Assembly: GCA_947499565.1 (NCBI GenBank)
Contig: CANMOV010000003.1
Location: forward strand, 248,001 to 312,000
Direction of reading: 5' to 3'
Length of the DNA stretch: 64,000 nucleotides
Source: an uncultured Croceitalea sp.
Lineage (GTDB): Bacteria; Bacteroidota; Bacteroidia; Flavobacteriales; Flavobacteriaceae
The notes under the pieces are model-generated. The model worked only from the letters and a program-made list of their open reading frames with translations, searched no databases and had not been told where the DNA came from. The position numbers and the translations under genes were made by a program. Positions 47,023 through 56,871 of the stretch are shown one piece after another. Numbering within the stretch: the stretch's first letter is position 1; every line of letters begins with the position of its first letter.

Positions 47023-49077
47023 ATGAAACAAGTTTTTATTATTACCATTGCCTTTTGTTATTCCCATATTTTAGTTGCACAGAATGATTCGATTACGAAT
47101 CTAGATGAAATCATCCTACTCGAAGATTTTATTAGAAAGAAAACTATTGGCATTACACCATCTTCTAGTTTAGGCATAACAGATTTACAACAATACAGTC
47201 CTATAGATTTTGCTTCTGGGCTTAATGAACTTTCTGGAGTTTATGTGCTATCTGGAGCATTAAACACCAATCGAATTACAATTAGAGGTGTTGGTGCTAG
47301 AACTCCTTTTAGCACGGACAAATTGCGCATGTACTTTAATGGAATTCCTATAACTAATGGTACTGGGGTATCTACTATTGAAGCTTATGATTTTGAAAAT
47401 ATGGGTCGTATTGAGGTGGTAAAAGGGCCTAAAGGAACATCTTTAGGAGCAAATCTTGGCGGTGTTATTTTACTAAATACCAAAGCCCCAGAAGTCGGAA
47501 GTACTATTCTTAAAAATACATTTACCGTAGGGTCTTTTAATATGTTAAAGGATAACCTTTCATTTAGACATTCCGAGAAAGGCTTCAATATTAATTTAAG
47601 TTATAACCATCTACAAACAGAGGGTTTTCGACAAAACAATAGTTTTGAACGTGATGGTTTTTTATTGACTTCGTCCATTAGGTTACACCCAAAAGGGAAA
47701 CTTGATTTTTTAGTAAATTATATTGATTATACTGCTGGGATTCCAAGCTCCATAAATCAAACAGATTTTAGGGAAGACCCAAGAAGAGCAGCAGGCAATT
47801 GGTTAGCAGCTCGCGGATTTGAAGCTAACAAATACACATTAGTTGGTACTTCTTACACTCACTTTTTTAGTTCTAATTTAAAAACCACCAATAGCATTTT
47901 TTACACCTATCTAGATCATTACGAACCAAGACCGTTTAATATTTTAGATGAGTTTACCAATGGATTTGGATTCCGTTCTATAACCGAGGGGAAAGTTTTT
48001 AATGGGAATTTTACCCTAGGTGGTGAACTGTATAAAGATGAATATAATTGGAAGACTTTTTTCAACGAGTTTAGGGATAATAATGGTAACGGCAGTTTAC
48101 AAGGTTCACAATTAAGTGATAACAAGGAGTTTCGCTCGCAATTAAATCTTTTTGGAACCTATTCTTACATGCTAGCGCAGAACTTTACAGCACAAATTGG
48201 CCTTGCCTTTAACCATACAAGTTTTGATTTTAGAGATTTATTTAACCAAGGTGATGAGAATACAACAGCCCAAAGAGATTTTGACCCTATTTTACTACCT
48301 AATATAGGTTTGGAATATCAACTGAAAAAAGGGACATTGTACGCAAACATTGGGCGAGGCTTTTCAAATCCTGGATTAGAAGAAACTTTAACTCCAGATG
48401 GTGTTATAAATCCAGAAATTGATCAAGAAAAAGGAACAAATTATGAACTAGGAGGTCGATTCTTACTATTCAGAAACAAACTAAATCTTGCAATTTCTGC
48501 CTACCAAATTAATATTAAAGATTTACTAGTAGCTGAGCGTATTGATGAAGACCAATTTATTGGCAGAAACGCTGGTGAAACTAGGCATCAAGGTATTGAA
48601 TTAGATTTTAGATACACACAAGAAATAAGCAGCACCTGGTTATTAATTCCAAGGTTAAGTTATAGCTACAGCAATCATAGTTTTATTGATTTTATTGATG
48701 GTGAAAACGATTTTTCTGGCAACAGATTAGCTGGCGTTCCAAGGCATCGAATAAACGCTGGCATTGCTCTACGAAATGGAAGAAACTTTGTCTTTAATAT
48801 AACACATCAATTTGTAGATGAGATTCCTTTGACAGATGCTAATACATTAAGTAGTGAGGCTTTTAATGTTTTTAATCTTTCTACCCAATACAACACCTCA
48901 ATATCCAAGAGTTTAACTTTAGGGTTAAATTTTGGATTAAACAACATTTTTAATACAAACTATGCACAATCTGTTTTAATAAATGCAGTTGGATTTGGCG
49001 GCGCGGAACCGCGTTATTTTTATCCAGGTAATGCGAGAAATTACTATACGGGAATTCGAATAAATTATTCTTTATAA
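47023..49077 (+). CDS. TonB-dependent receptor
   Basis: 684 residues from ATG 47023; the frame back to 47005 uses GTG and would spoil the signal peptide (MKQVFIITIAFCYSHILVAQ). The plug domain (about 30-150: YVLSGALNTNRITIRGVGARTPF, FENMGRIEVVKGPKGTSLGANLGG) is followed by a barrel with a NYELGGRFLLF strand and ends GIRINYSL. It has no N-terminal carboxypeptidase-like domain, so it is closer to classic siderophore/cofactor receptors, but the substrate cannot be assigned. The VOC gene follows 10 nt later. Confidence 0.92.
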   Translation: MKQVFIITIAFCYSHILVAQNDSITNLDEIILLEDFIRKKTIGITPSSSLGITDLQQYSPIDFASGLNELSGVYVLSGALNTNRITIRGVGARTPFSTDKLRMYFNGIPITNGTGVSTIEAYDFENMGRIEVVKGPKGTSLGANLGGVILLNTKAPEVGSTILKNTFTVGSFNMLKDNLSFRHSEKGFNINLSYNHLQTEGFRQNNSFERDGFLLTSSIRLHPKGKLDFLVNYIDYTAGIPSSINQTDFREDPRRAAGNWLAARGFEANKYTLVGTSYTHFFSSNLKTTNSIFYTYLDHYEPRPFNILDEFTNGFGFRSITEGKVFNGNFTLGGELYKDEYNWKTFFNEFRDNNGNGSLQGSQLSDNKEFRSQLNLFGTYSYMLAQNFTAQIGLAFNHTSFDFRDLFNQGDENTTAQRDFDPILLPNIGLEYQLKKGTLYANIGRGFSNPGLEETLTPDGVINPEIDQEKGTNYELGGRFLLFRNKLNLAISAYQINIKDLLVAERIDEDQFIGRNAGETRHQGIELDFRYTQEISSTWLLIPRLSYSYSNHSFIDFIDGENDFSGNRLAGVPRHRINAGIALRNGRNFVFNITHQFVDEIPLTDANTLSSEAFNVFNLSTQYNTSISKSLTLGLNFGLNNIFNTNYAQSVLINAVGFGGAEPRYFYPGNARNYYTGIRINYSL

Positions 49078-49087
49078 AAATACCATC

Positions 49088-49435
49088 ATGAGTGAAGCTA
49101 AAACACCTATTAATTATATTGAGTTTAAAGCAAAAGATCTTAATGAAATTAAAGACTTCTACGGTAAAGCTTTTGGTTGGGTTTTCACAGATTATGGTGA
49201 TGGTTACACCGCTTTTGCAGAAAGTGGTATTGAAGGGGGTTTTGAATTAAGTCACGATCCCATTATAAATGGTGCGCTTGTTGTTTTACATCATGATAGT
49301 CTAATTGAAGTAAAGAAAAGAATCATTGCTAGTGGTGGTACCATCTCACAAGACATTTTTTCTTTTCCAGGTGGAAGTCGTTTTCATTTTTTAGACCCTT
49401 CTGGGAATGAGTTAGCTGTTTGGTGTGAAGAATAA
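49088..49435 (+). CDS. VOC family (glyoxalase/bleomycin-resistance fold) protein
   Basis: 115 residues: one pair of beta-alpha-beta-beta-beta modules. INYIEFKAKDLNEIKDFYGKAFGW gives the first module, and FPGGSRFHFLDPSGNELAVW the second, with the Glu of NELAVW as a usual metal ligand. Activity unknown. It is probably co-transcribed with the TonB receptor (10-nt gap) and closed by a terminator. Confidence 0.9.
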   Translation: MSEAKTPINYIEFKAKDLNEIKDFYGKAFGWVFTDYGDGYTAFAESGIEGGFELSHDPIINGALVVLHHDSLIEVKKRIIASGGTISQDIFSFPGGSRFHFLDPSGNELAVWCEE

Positions 49436-49438
49436 ATA

Positions 49439-49472
49439 AAAAGCATCCGCCTTGGACGGATGCTTTCTTTTT
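49439..49472. terminator. Terminator between the VOC gene and katG
   Basis: AAGCATCCG (49441-49449), loop CCTTGGA, CGGATGCTT (49457-49465), with A residues before and T residues after. Convergent genes on both sides, so it can serve both. Confidence 0.85.
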
Positions 49473-49496
49473 CAAAACAACTTTAATTTGTTGTTA

Positions 49497-51770
<2,274 letters not shown>

Positions 51771-51880
51771 CTAAAATAAAATTGACCATTAATTTTTTTG
51801 ACTTATTCTATTATTAGGAATACTTATAGCACTCCAATAAAGTATTGTTTTTGATTATCTTTAGCTAATTCTAAAATACA

Positions 51881-51904
51881 GATAAACAAACTAGTTTGTT
51901 TATC
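51881..51904. repeat. Perfect 24-bp palindrome upstream of the sce7726/RES gene
   Basis: GATAAACAAACTAG continues into its exact inverse (TTTGTTTATC). It is followed by CGTACG and the sequence GTTGGCAG at 51910-51917, whose inverse TTGCCAAC lies at 52575-52582 behind the gene. It may be the left border of a cassette. Confidence 0.6.
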
Positions 51905-51974
51905 CGTACGTTGGCAGTAATTATGACTCACTCTGAAGTAATACTTAAAAGTAAGACCGATAATTTAAATTTGG

Positions 51975-51982
51975 TAACTTTG
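51975..51982 (+). promoter_or_regulatory. -7 box (TAACTTTG) of the sce7726/RES chimera
   Basis: A perfect TAnnTTTG box 7 nt before ATG 51990, so the gene carries its own promoter. Confidence 0.5.
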
Positions 51983-51989
51983 TTTTTGA

Positions 51990-52571
51990 ATGGAAATAAC
52001 AACTGAAATAAGTAAAATCCGTAGTTTATCACAAATTATTTCGCCAGCTAATTTTAAAAAGATTGTGCGAAAAGGTGACTGCTATTCAACGTTTTACAAG
52101 ATAAAAAAATATACTACAGTTACAGATTCCACTACCAACCTAGACGCAATCAATTTTATTTACAAATCACTTTTAAAAAATTATAAAAACGAATACGTCT
52201 ATAAAAATATACTGACAAACAAATTACTTCTAAAAAAGTATAGTTTAAGAAAGACCATTGCATTAAACGAATTCAATATTGGCAAGTCAATTGCCGATTT
52301 TGTTTTGTTAAATGGAGAAGCAAGAGTTTATGAAATAAAAACAGAGCTTGATAATCTTGAAAAATTAGACAAGCAAGTTTTAGATTACATTCCTACTCAA
52401 TATATATCGGAATTTATTAAATCTTTAGGGTTTGATGGTGTGGAATACCAAAGTTCACTGAATTCAGAAGGTTACAACATTGCGATTTTCAACCCTGAAA
52501 AATTGGAATGTTTTAAAACCAATGTTTACGAAATTAAAGATATAAAATTAACACACGGATTAATAAAATAA
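51990..52571 (+). CDS. Chimera of sce7726 family N-terminus and RES-domain C-terminus
   Basis: 193 residues. Residues 1-133 match the sce7726 family pattern: NFKKIVRKGD, KNEYVYKNILTNKLLLKKYS and a PD-(D/E)xK-like nuclease core, Asp103 (SIADFVLLNG), then Glu115-Ile-Lys117 (VYEIKTELDNL). From about residue 134 the sequence switches to the end of a RES-type protein: YIPTQYISEFIKSLGFDGVE, YQSSLNSEGYNIAIFNPEKL. The RES catalytic N-terminal part and the sce7726 C-terminus are both missing. This is read as a deletion fusion of two neighbouring accessory genes. The nuclease-like core is intact; whether the product works is unknown. Bordered by palindromes. Confidence 0.7.
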   Translation: MEITTEISKIRSLSQIISPANFKKIVRKGDCYSTFYKIKKYTTVTDSTTNLDAINFIYKSLLKNYKNEYVYKNILTNKLLLKKYSLRKTIALNEFNIGKSIADFVLLNGEARVYEIKTELDNLEKLDKQVLDYIPTQYISEFIKSLGFDGVEYQSSLNSEGYNIAIFNPEKLECFKTNVYEIKDIKLTHGLIK

Positions 52572-52584
52572 CTATTGCCAACAA

Positions 52585-52695
52585 TTTGTATAAGTAATAG
52601 CAGTTTAAGTGATAAAACGAGAGTATAAACATAAAATAAAGGTCAGTGCAAAACCAAATGGTTTGTGAGCAGAAATCCGCTACTACTCATACAAG
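52585..52695. repeat. Long imperfect hairpin behind the sce7726/RES gene (attC-like shape)
   Basis: TTTGTATAAGTAATAGC (52585-52601) pairs with GCTACTACTCATACAAG (52679-52695) at 14 of 17 positions; inside is a small hairpin AAACC-AAAT-GGTTT (52651-52664). TTGCCAAC stands just outside, at 52575-52582. The shape recalls integron attC sites or mobile palindromes that flank accessory genes in Bacteroidota; no integrase is visible. Confidence 0.55.
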
Positions 52696-52732
52696 AGACC
52701 GTTCGAGTCAATTCACCTTGATATCTGCAGTA

Positions 52733-53407
52733 TTAAACCTTATACAATCTTGTTTCAATACGTCCTTTCTTATTCTCTAAAACAAAAGAAGACAATACCC
52801 TTTCTTCTTTTACTTTTAAATTAAAAGGTGGTGCTAACAGGTTTATCCCGCTTAGTTTTTTTAGCCGAATACCTTGGCCAGAGATGATATCCTTGTTAGG
52901 TATAAAATCTTCATTGGGGATATGCTCAGTTAGTAAAACATATTTGTATTGAGACAATTTACTTACAACTTCCGCTACTTCAGCATTAGACAAATGCTGC
53001 AGCACTTGTCGTAATATAGCGCAATCTCCAAAAGGTAAAGTAGCTGCTGCAATATCTAGGCAATGAAATTCTAAATTATCCGCTTTAAATTTTTCTTTAT
53101 TGTACTCAATAAGCCCTGGGACTATATCTACGGCGATATACTTTTTAGTATGTTTTACTAAGGCTGCTCCCACATTAAAATCACCACAACCTAAATCGCA
53201 GACCGTAATTGGGTTTTCAAAAGAGGTTAAAAATTCTGTTACAGCGGTGAGGTATGGGTTTATAATCTTTGGGTCATGCGAACCCTCTCCAGAATAAAAA
53301 GTAGCACTGGATTTTCCCCAGAGCTTTTGCTCATATATTTGCTTCATGGCATTTTTGGTAGGCCATGGTTGCTTTGTGTTTTTAATATTATTGGTGTTTT
53401 TCTTCAA
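52733..53407 (-). CDS. Class I SAM-dependent methyltransferase
   Basis: 224 residues. Motif I is VCDLGCGDFNVG; the acidic motif II is IAVDIVPG; ILRQVLQHLSNAEV gives the post-II region. The N-terminus (WPTKNAMKQIYEQKLWGKSSATFYSGEGSHD) is typical of a bacterial family with unknown substrate. The start is TTG at 53407; ATG at 53347 is possible but would cut into the conserved N-terminal stretch. Confidence 0.85.
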   Translation of the reverse strand: MKKNTNNIKNTKQPWPTKNAMKQIYEQKLWGKSSATFYSGEGSHDPKIINPYLTAVTEFLTSFENPITVCDLGCGDFNVGAALVKHTKKYIAVDIVPGLIEYNKEKFKADNLEFHCLDIAAATLPFGDCAILRQVLQHLSNAEVAEVVSKLSQYKYVLLTEHIPNEDFIPNKDIISGQGIRLKKLSGINLLAPPFNLKVKEERVLSSFVLENKKGRIETRLYKV

Positions 53408-53485
53408 AAAAGAAAAATAATTTTGAATAAAACTCGTCAGATTAGCAGAACTATCGAAAATAAGAATCTCTTCTCCACTTCTCTA

Positions 53486-53547
53486 TTCTCGATACCTGTC
53501 CGTCCGGCAGGCGGGCTTTTTCCTTCGGAAAAAACTCGAATTGACAG
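53486..53547 (+). repeat. Dispersed palindromic repeat, copy A
   Basis: It begins TTCTCGATAC, contains the inner stem CTGTCCG...GGCAGG and TTTTTCC...GGAAAAA, and ends ACTCGAATTGACAG. It is about 90 percent identical to copy B at 62109-62169. It lies between the methyltransferase start and the glyS stop. Confidence 0.75.
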
Positions 53548-53555
53548 TTTAGGTT

Positions 53556-55097
53556 TTAGATCTTTTTTAGCCACTCTCGCATATCTACTTCCTTAGCTAT
53601 TATACCTTTTACTTCAGCTAATTTTACACGCTGTTGTTCCATAGTATCGCGATGGCGAATAGTAACTGTTTCGTCTTCTAAAGTTTGATGGTCTACTGTA
53701 ATACAAAATGGTGTGCCATTTGCATCTTGGCGACGGTAGCGACGACCTACAGCATCTTTCTCGTCATACACTACATTAAAATCCCACTTTAAATCATCCA
53801 CCAATTTCTTTGCTACTTCTGGTAAACCATCCCGTTTTAATAGAGGTAAAATAGCTGCTTTTGTCGGAGCTAAAACTGCTGGTAATTTTAATACCGTTCT
53901 CGTAGTATTGTTTTCTAATTCTTCCTCTTTTAAAGAATTTGAAAATACTGCTAGGAACATTCTATCTAAACCAATAGAGGTTTCTAATACATAAGGAACG
54001 TAACTTTTATTCTCTTCAGGATCAAAATATTGTAGTTTTTTACCTGAGTGTTTTTCGTGCTGACTTAAATCGAAATCTGTTCTGGAGTGTATTCCTTCTA
54101 GTTCTTTAAAACCAAATGGAAATTTAAATTCGATATCTGCTGCGGCATCTGCATAATGCGCTAATTTTTCATGATCATGAAAACGATAATTATCTTCTCC
54201 CATACCCAAGGACAAGTGCCAGTTCATTCGCTTTTCTTTCCAGGTATCGTACCATTCTTGTTGCGTACCTGGTTTTATAAAATATTGCATCTCCATTTGC
54301 TCAAATTCCCGCATTCTAAAGATAAATTGCCTTGCTACAATCTCATTGCGGAATGCTTTTCCTGTCTGGGCAATTCCGAATGGGATTTTCATTCGACCTG
54401 TCTTCTGAACGTTCAAAAAGTTCACAAATATTCCTTGTGCAGTCTCTGGGCGCAGGTACAAATCCATTGCCGAATCTGCAGAAGCTCCGAGTTTAGTGCC
54501 AAACATAAGATTAAACTGCTTTACATCTGTCCAATTTTTAGATCCAGAGAGTGGGCAAGCAATTTCCAATTCTTCAATCAAAGCTTTTACATCCGCCAAA
54601 TCTTCATTCTCTAAAGATTTTCCAAGGCGTTTTAGAATGCCATCTGCCTTTTCTTGATAACCAACTACCCGTCCATTAGTTTCTATAAACTGCTTTTTAT
54701 CAAAGCTATTACCAAAACGTTTGGATGCTTTTTTAACTTCTTTATCAATTTTCGCTTCAATTTTAGCCACATAGTCTTCTACCAAAACATCTGCACGATA
54801 CCGTTTTTTAGAATCTTTATTATCAATTAAAGGATCGTTAAAAGCATCAACGTGGCCAGAAGCTTTCCAAGTAGTAGGGTGCATAAAAATAGCAGAATCC
54901 AAACCAACGATATTATCATTGAGTTGTACCATTGCCTGCCACCAATATTCACGAATATTTTTTTTGAGTTCTACACCGTTCTGTGCGTAGTCATAGACAG
55001 CACTTAAACCATCGTAAATTTCACTAGACTGGAATACATAACCATATTCCTTAGCATGTGAAATTACCTTCTTGAAAATATCTTCTTGATTCGCCAT
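53556..55097 (-). CDS. glyS: Glycine-tRNA ligase
   Basis: 513 residues from ATG 55097 (MANQEDIFKKVISHAKEYGY); the frame extending to 55115 would run through the promoter box. The single-chain alpha2-type class II synthetase has motif 2-like FRNEIVARQFIFRMREFEQMEMQYF and motif 3-like SIGLDRMFLAVF, and a C-terminal anticodon-binding domain (about 420-513). The -7 box TATTTTTG ends 4 nt before ATG. Confidence 0.96.
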   Translation of the reverse strand: MANQEDIFKKVISHAKEYGYVFQSSEIYDGLSAVYDYAQNGVELKKNIREYWWQAMVQLNDNIVGLDSAIFMHPTTWKASGHVDAFNDPLIDNKDSKKRYRADVLVEDYVAKIEAKIDKEVKKASKRFGNSFDKKQFIETNGRVVGYQEKADGILKRLGKSLENEDLADVKALIEELEIACPLSGSKNWTDVKQFNLMFGTKLGASADSAMDLYLRPETAQGIFVNFLNVQKTGRMKIPFGIAQTGKAFRNEIVARQFIFRMREFEQMEMQYFIKPGTQQEWYDTWKEKRMNWHLSLGMGEDNYRFHDHEKLAHYADAAADIEFKFPFGFKELEGIHSRTDFDLSQHEKHSGKKLQYFDPEENKSYVPYVLETSIGLDRMFLAVFSNSLKEEELENNTTRTVLKLPAVLAPTKAAILPLLKRDGLPEVAKKLVDDLKWDFNVVYDEKDAVGRRYRRQDANGTPFCITVDHQTLEDETVTIRHRDTMEQQRVKLAEVKGIIAKEVDMREWLKKI

Positions 55098-55101
55098 TGG
55101 G

Positions 55102-55109
55102 CAAAAATA
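55102..55109 (-). promoter_or_regulatory. glyS promoter -7 box, 4 nt before ATG
   Basis: Minus-strand TATTTTTG, then CCCA, then ATG 55097. It excludes the longer start at 55115 and predicts a leaderless transcript. Confidence 0.5.
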
Positions 55110-55134
55110 GTACAATGGCTAAAAAGAGTGAAGT

Positions 55135-56037
55135 TTATTTTAATTGAAATTCAGTAGAAGAAAGCAAGCGCTCATCTTCAAAAATATTTAGTGTGTAAAT
55201 TCCTTCTTCTAGAGAACCTTCCGGAACTGTAATTGCATCGCACACTTCTATTTTTTTGCCAAGATAAACTAGCTCTACGCGTTTGCTATACGTATTACCT
55301 CCAACAGAAACGGTATTAGCATTGTCCTCTATCACCTTCATATCTGGGCTAAGAAACTGGAGGTAGATAACTTTAATATTTCCTCTTTCGTTTGGATTAC
55401 CAAGAACAGTAACACAACCCCTAAGCTTTTCAATCGTAGATGCCTTATTGGTCTGTATGGGTCTACCTGCTCTTAAACGAAAACCAGAACCTTCGGCACT
55501 GTTTTCGCCCATTTGCAAATAACTTTTAACCTTTAACTCTTTGCTTAGTTCCTTATTCTTCTGTCTTACCAGAGCTTCTGCCTGTTCCAAAGAAGTGGTT
55601 TTTCCTCGTAATTCCTGAATTTCTCGCCGTGTCTTCTCGTATTTATCTGCTAAAAGGCTATTGTTATAGCGTAGGAAGTTATTCTTCACTTTTAAGCTAT
55701 CAAATCTTAGTTCTAGTTTTCTTAGCGCTTTCTGGCTTTCTTTTAGTTTGACAATGCTAAAATTTAATCTGCCAACGGAATCTAATAGTTGTTGCACTCG
55801 TGTGCGAGAAGTTTGTAATTCAATATCATTAATCTCATTAAGGCCAGAGAGCCTATCTACCTCAACTTTCATTAGAGTTACGTCTTTAACAAGTAACTCT
55901 TTTTGATCTTCTAAGTACTTTAAATTATTCTTAGATTGGGCATAACTATAGTAGAAAGCAATAAGAATTGCGATGATAACCGCAACTAATGCCGTAGAGA
56001 TTATTTTATAATTGAATTTAGTATCTTGAGATTCCAT
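55135..56037 (-). CDS. Single-pass membrane coiled-coil protein, unknown function
   Basis: 300 residues from ATG 56037. One membrane helix (about 12-31, STALVAVIIAILIAFYYSY), a coiled coil to about residue 175 (SLLADKYEKTRREIQELRGK), then a beta-rich periplasmic domain (LRGCVTVLGNPNERGNIKVI to EGIYTLNIFEDERLL). Homologues in flavobacteria are sometimes labelled as chromosome partitioning proteins, but no ParA or SMC motif is present. Function unknown. It diverges from the ComF gene by 31 nt. Confidence 0.75.
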   Translation of the reverse strand: MESQDTKFNYKIISTALVAVIIAILIAFYYSYAQSKNNLKYLEDQKELLVKDVTLMKVEVDRLSGLNEINDIELQTSRTRVQQLLDSVGRLNFSIVKLKESQKALRKLELRFDSLKVKNNFLRYNNSLLADKYEKTRREIQELRGKTTSLEQAEALVRQKNKELSKELKVKSYLQMGENSAEGSGFRLRAGRPIQTNKASTIEKLRGCVTVLGNPNERGNIKVIYLQFLSPDMKVIEDNANTVSVGGNTYSKRVELVYLGKKIEVCDAITVPEGSLEEGIYTLNIFEDERLLSSTEFQLK

Positions 56038-56068
56038 CAATAAGAGGCTAATTCAGCAGGTATAAGAT

Positions 56069-56773
56069 TTGTCAAACTATAGGTTTTCAAAGATAATAAA
56101 CGATATTAACTACGTCCTATTGCCACAGGTCTGTTTTGGATGTAATACACAATTAACTAGAGGAGAACACCTGTTGTGTACCGTTTGTCGGAATGATTTG
56201 CCGATTACCGATTATAACTTTCTGGAAGAGAACCCAGTAGACCGTATTTTTTATGGGAGAATTCCTGTTAAAAAAGCAACTTCCTTCCTTTTTTTCTCTC
56301 AAAACGGAATTGTAAAACAGCTTTTACACCATTTAAAATATAAAAATCAAGAAAGTATTGGGGCATTTCTAGGCGATTGGTACGGCGAAATTCTAAAAGA
56401 ACAAGATGGATTAGAGCAAATAGATGCCATTATACCCGTACCGCTGCATCATAAAAAACTTAAAAAAAGAGGGTATAACCAAATTGATCTTTTTGCAAAA
56501 CGTTTGGCGCATCACCTTAATGTGAAATTTTTAAAGGATGTGCTAATTAAAACCGCTAACACCAAAACCTTGACTAAAAAAAGTCGTTTTAATAGATGGC
56601 AAAGTACTGAAGAGCTTTATCAGATTGTTGATTCTGAGCTTTTAAAAAACAAAAAAGTATTGTTGGTTGACGATGTTATCACTACTGGCGCTACCATAGA
56701 AGCCTGTGGTTCAGCATTACTAAAAGTAGAAGGCTTAGAACTATATACAGCTGCAATAGCTATTGTTCCTTAA
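56069..56773 (+). CDS. ComF family phosphoribosyltransferase-like protein
   Basis: 234 residues. An N-terminal zinc finger (CFGC and CTVC, residues about 21-38) is followed by a type I PRTase domain with the PRPP loop VLLVDDVITTGATIEACG (about 195-212). ComF proteins support DNA uptake or nucleotide salvage. The start is TTG at 56069; a stop lies two codons upstream. Confidence 0.9.
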   Translation: MSNYRFSKIINDINYVLLPQVCFGCNTQLTRGEHLLCTVCRNDLPITDYNFLEENPVDRIFYGRIPVKKATSFLFFSQNGIVKQLLHHLKYKNQESIGAFLGDWYGEILKEQDGLEQIDAIIPVPLHHKKLKKRGYNQIDLFAKRLAHHLNVKFLKDVLIKTANTKTLTKKSRFNRWQSTEELYQIVDSELLKNKKVLLVDDVITTGATIEACGSALLKVEGLELYTAAIAIVP

Positions 56774-56871
56774 CTTTTTATTATCCAGAAATACCAAAGT
56801 TTTCTAAAATTGAAAGCTTTAAATTCTATAATACTGCAAGATGTTGTTTATTTGTTTATCAATTTAAGTTT

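Noticed and set aside
54171-54614. Open frame of 147 codons opposite glyS
   Set aside because: It lies wholly within the conserved glyS gene on the other strand, has no family pattern, and codon bias follows the glyS frame.
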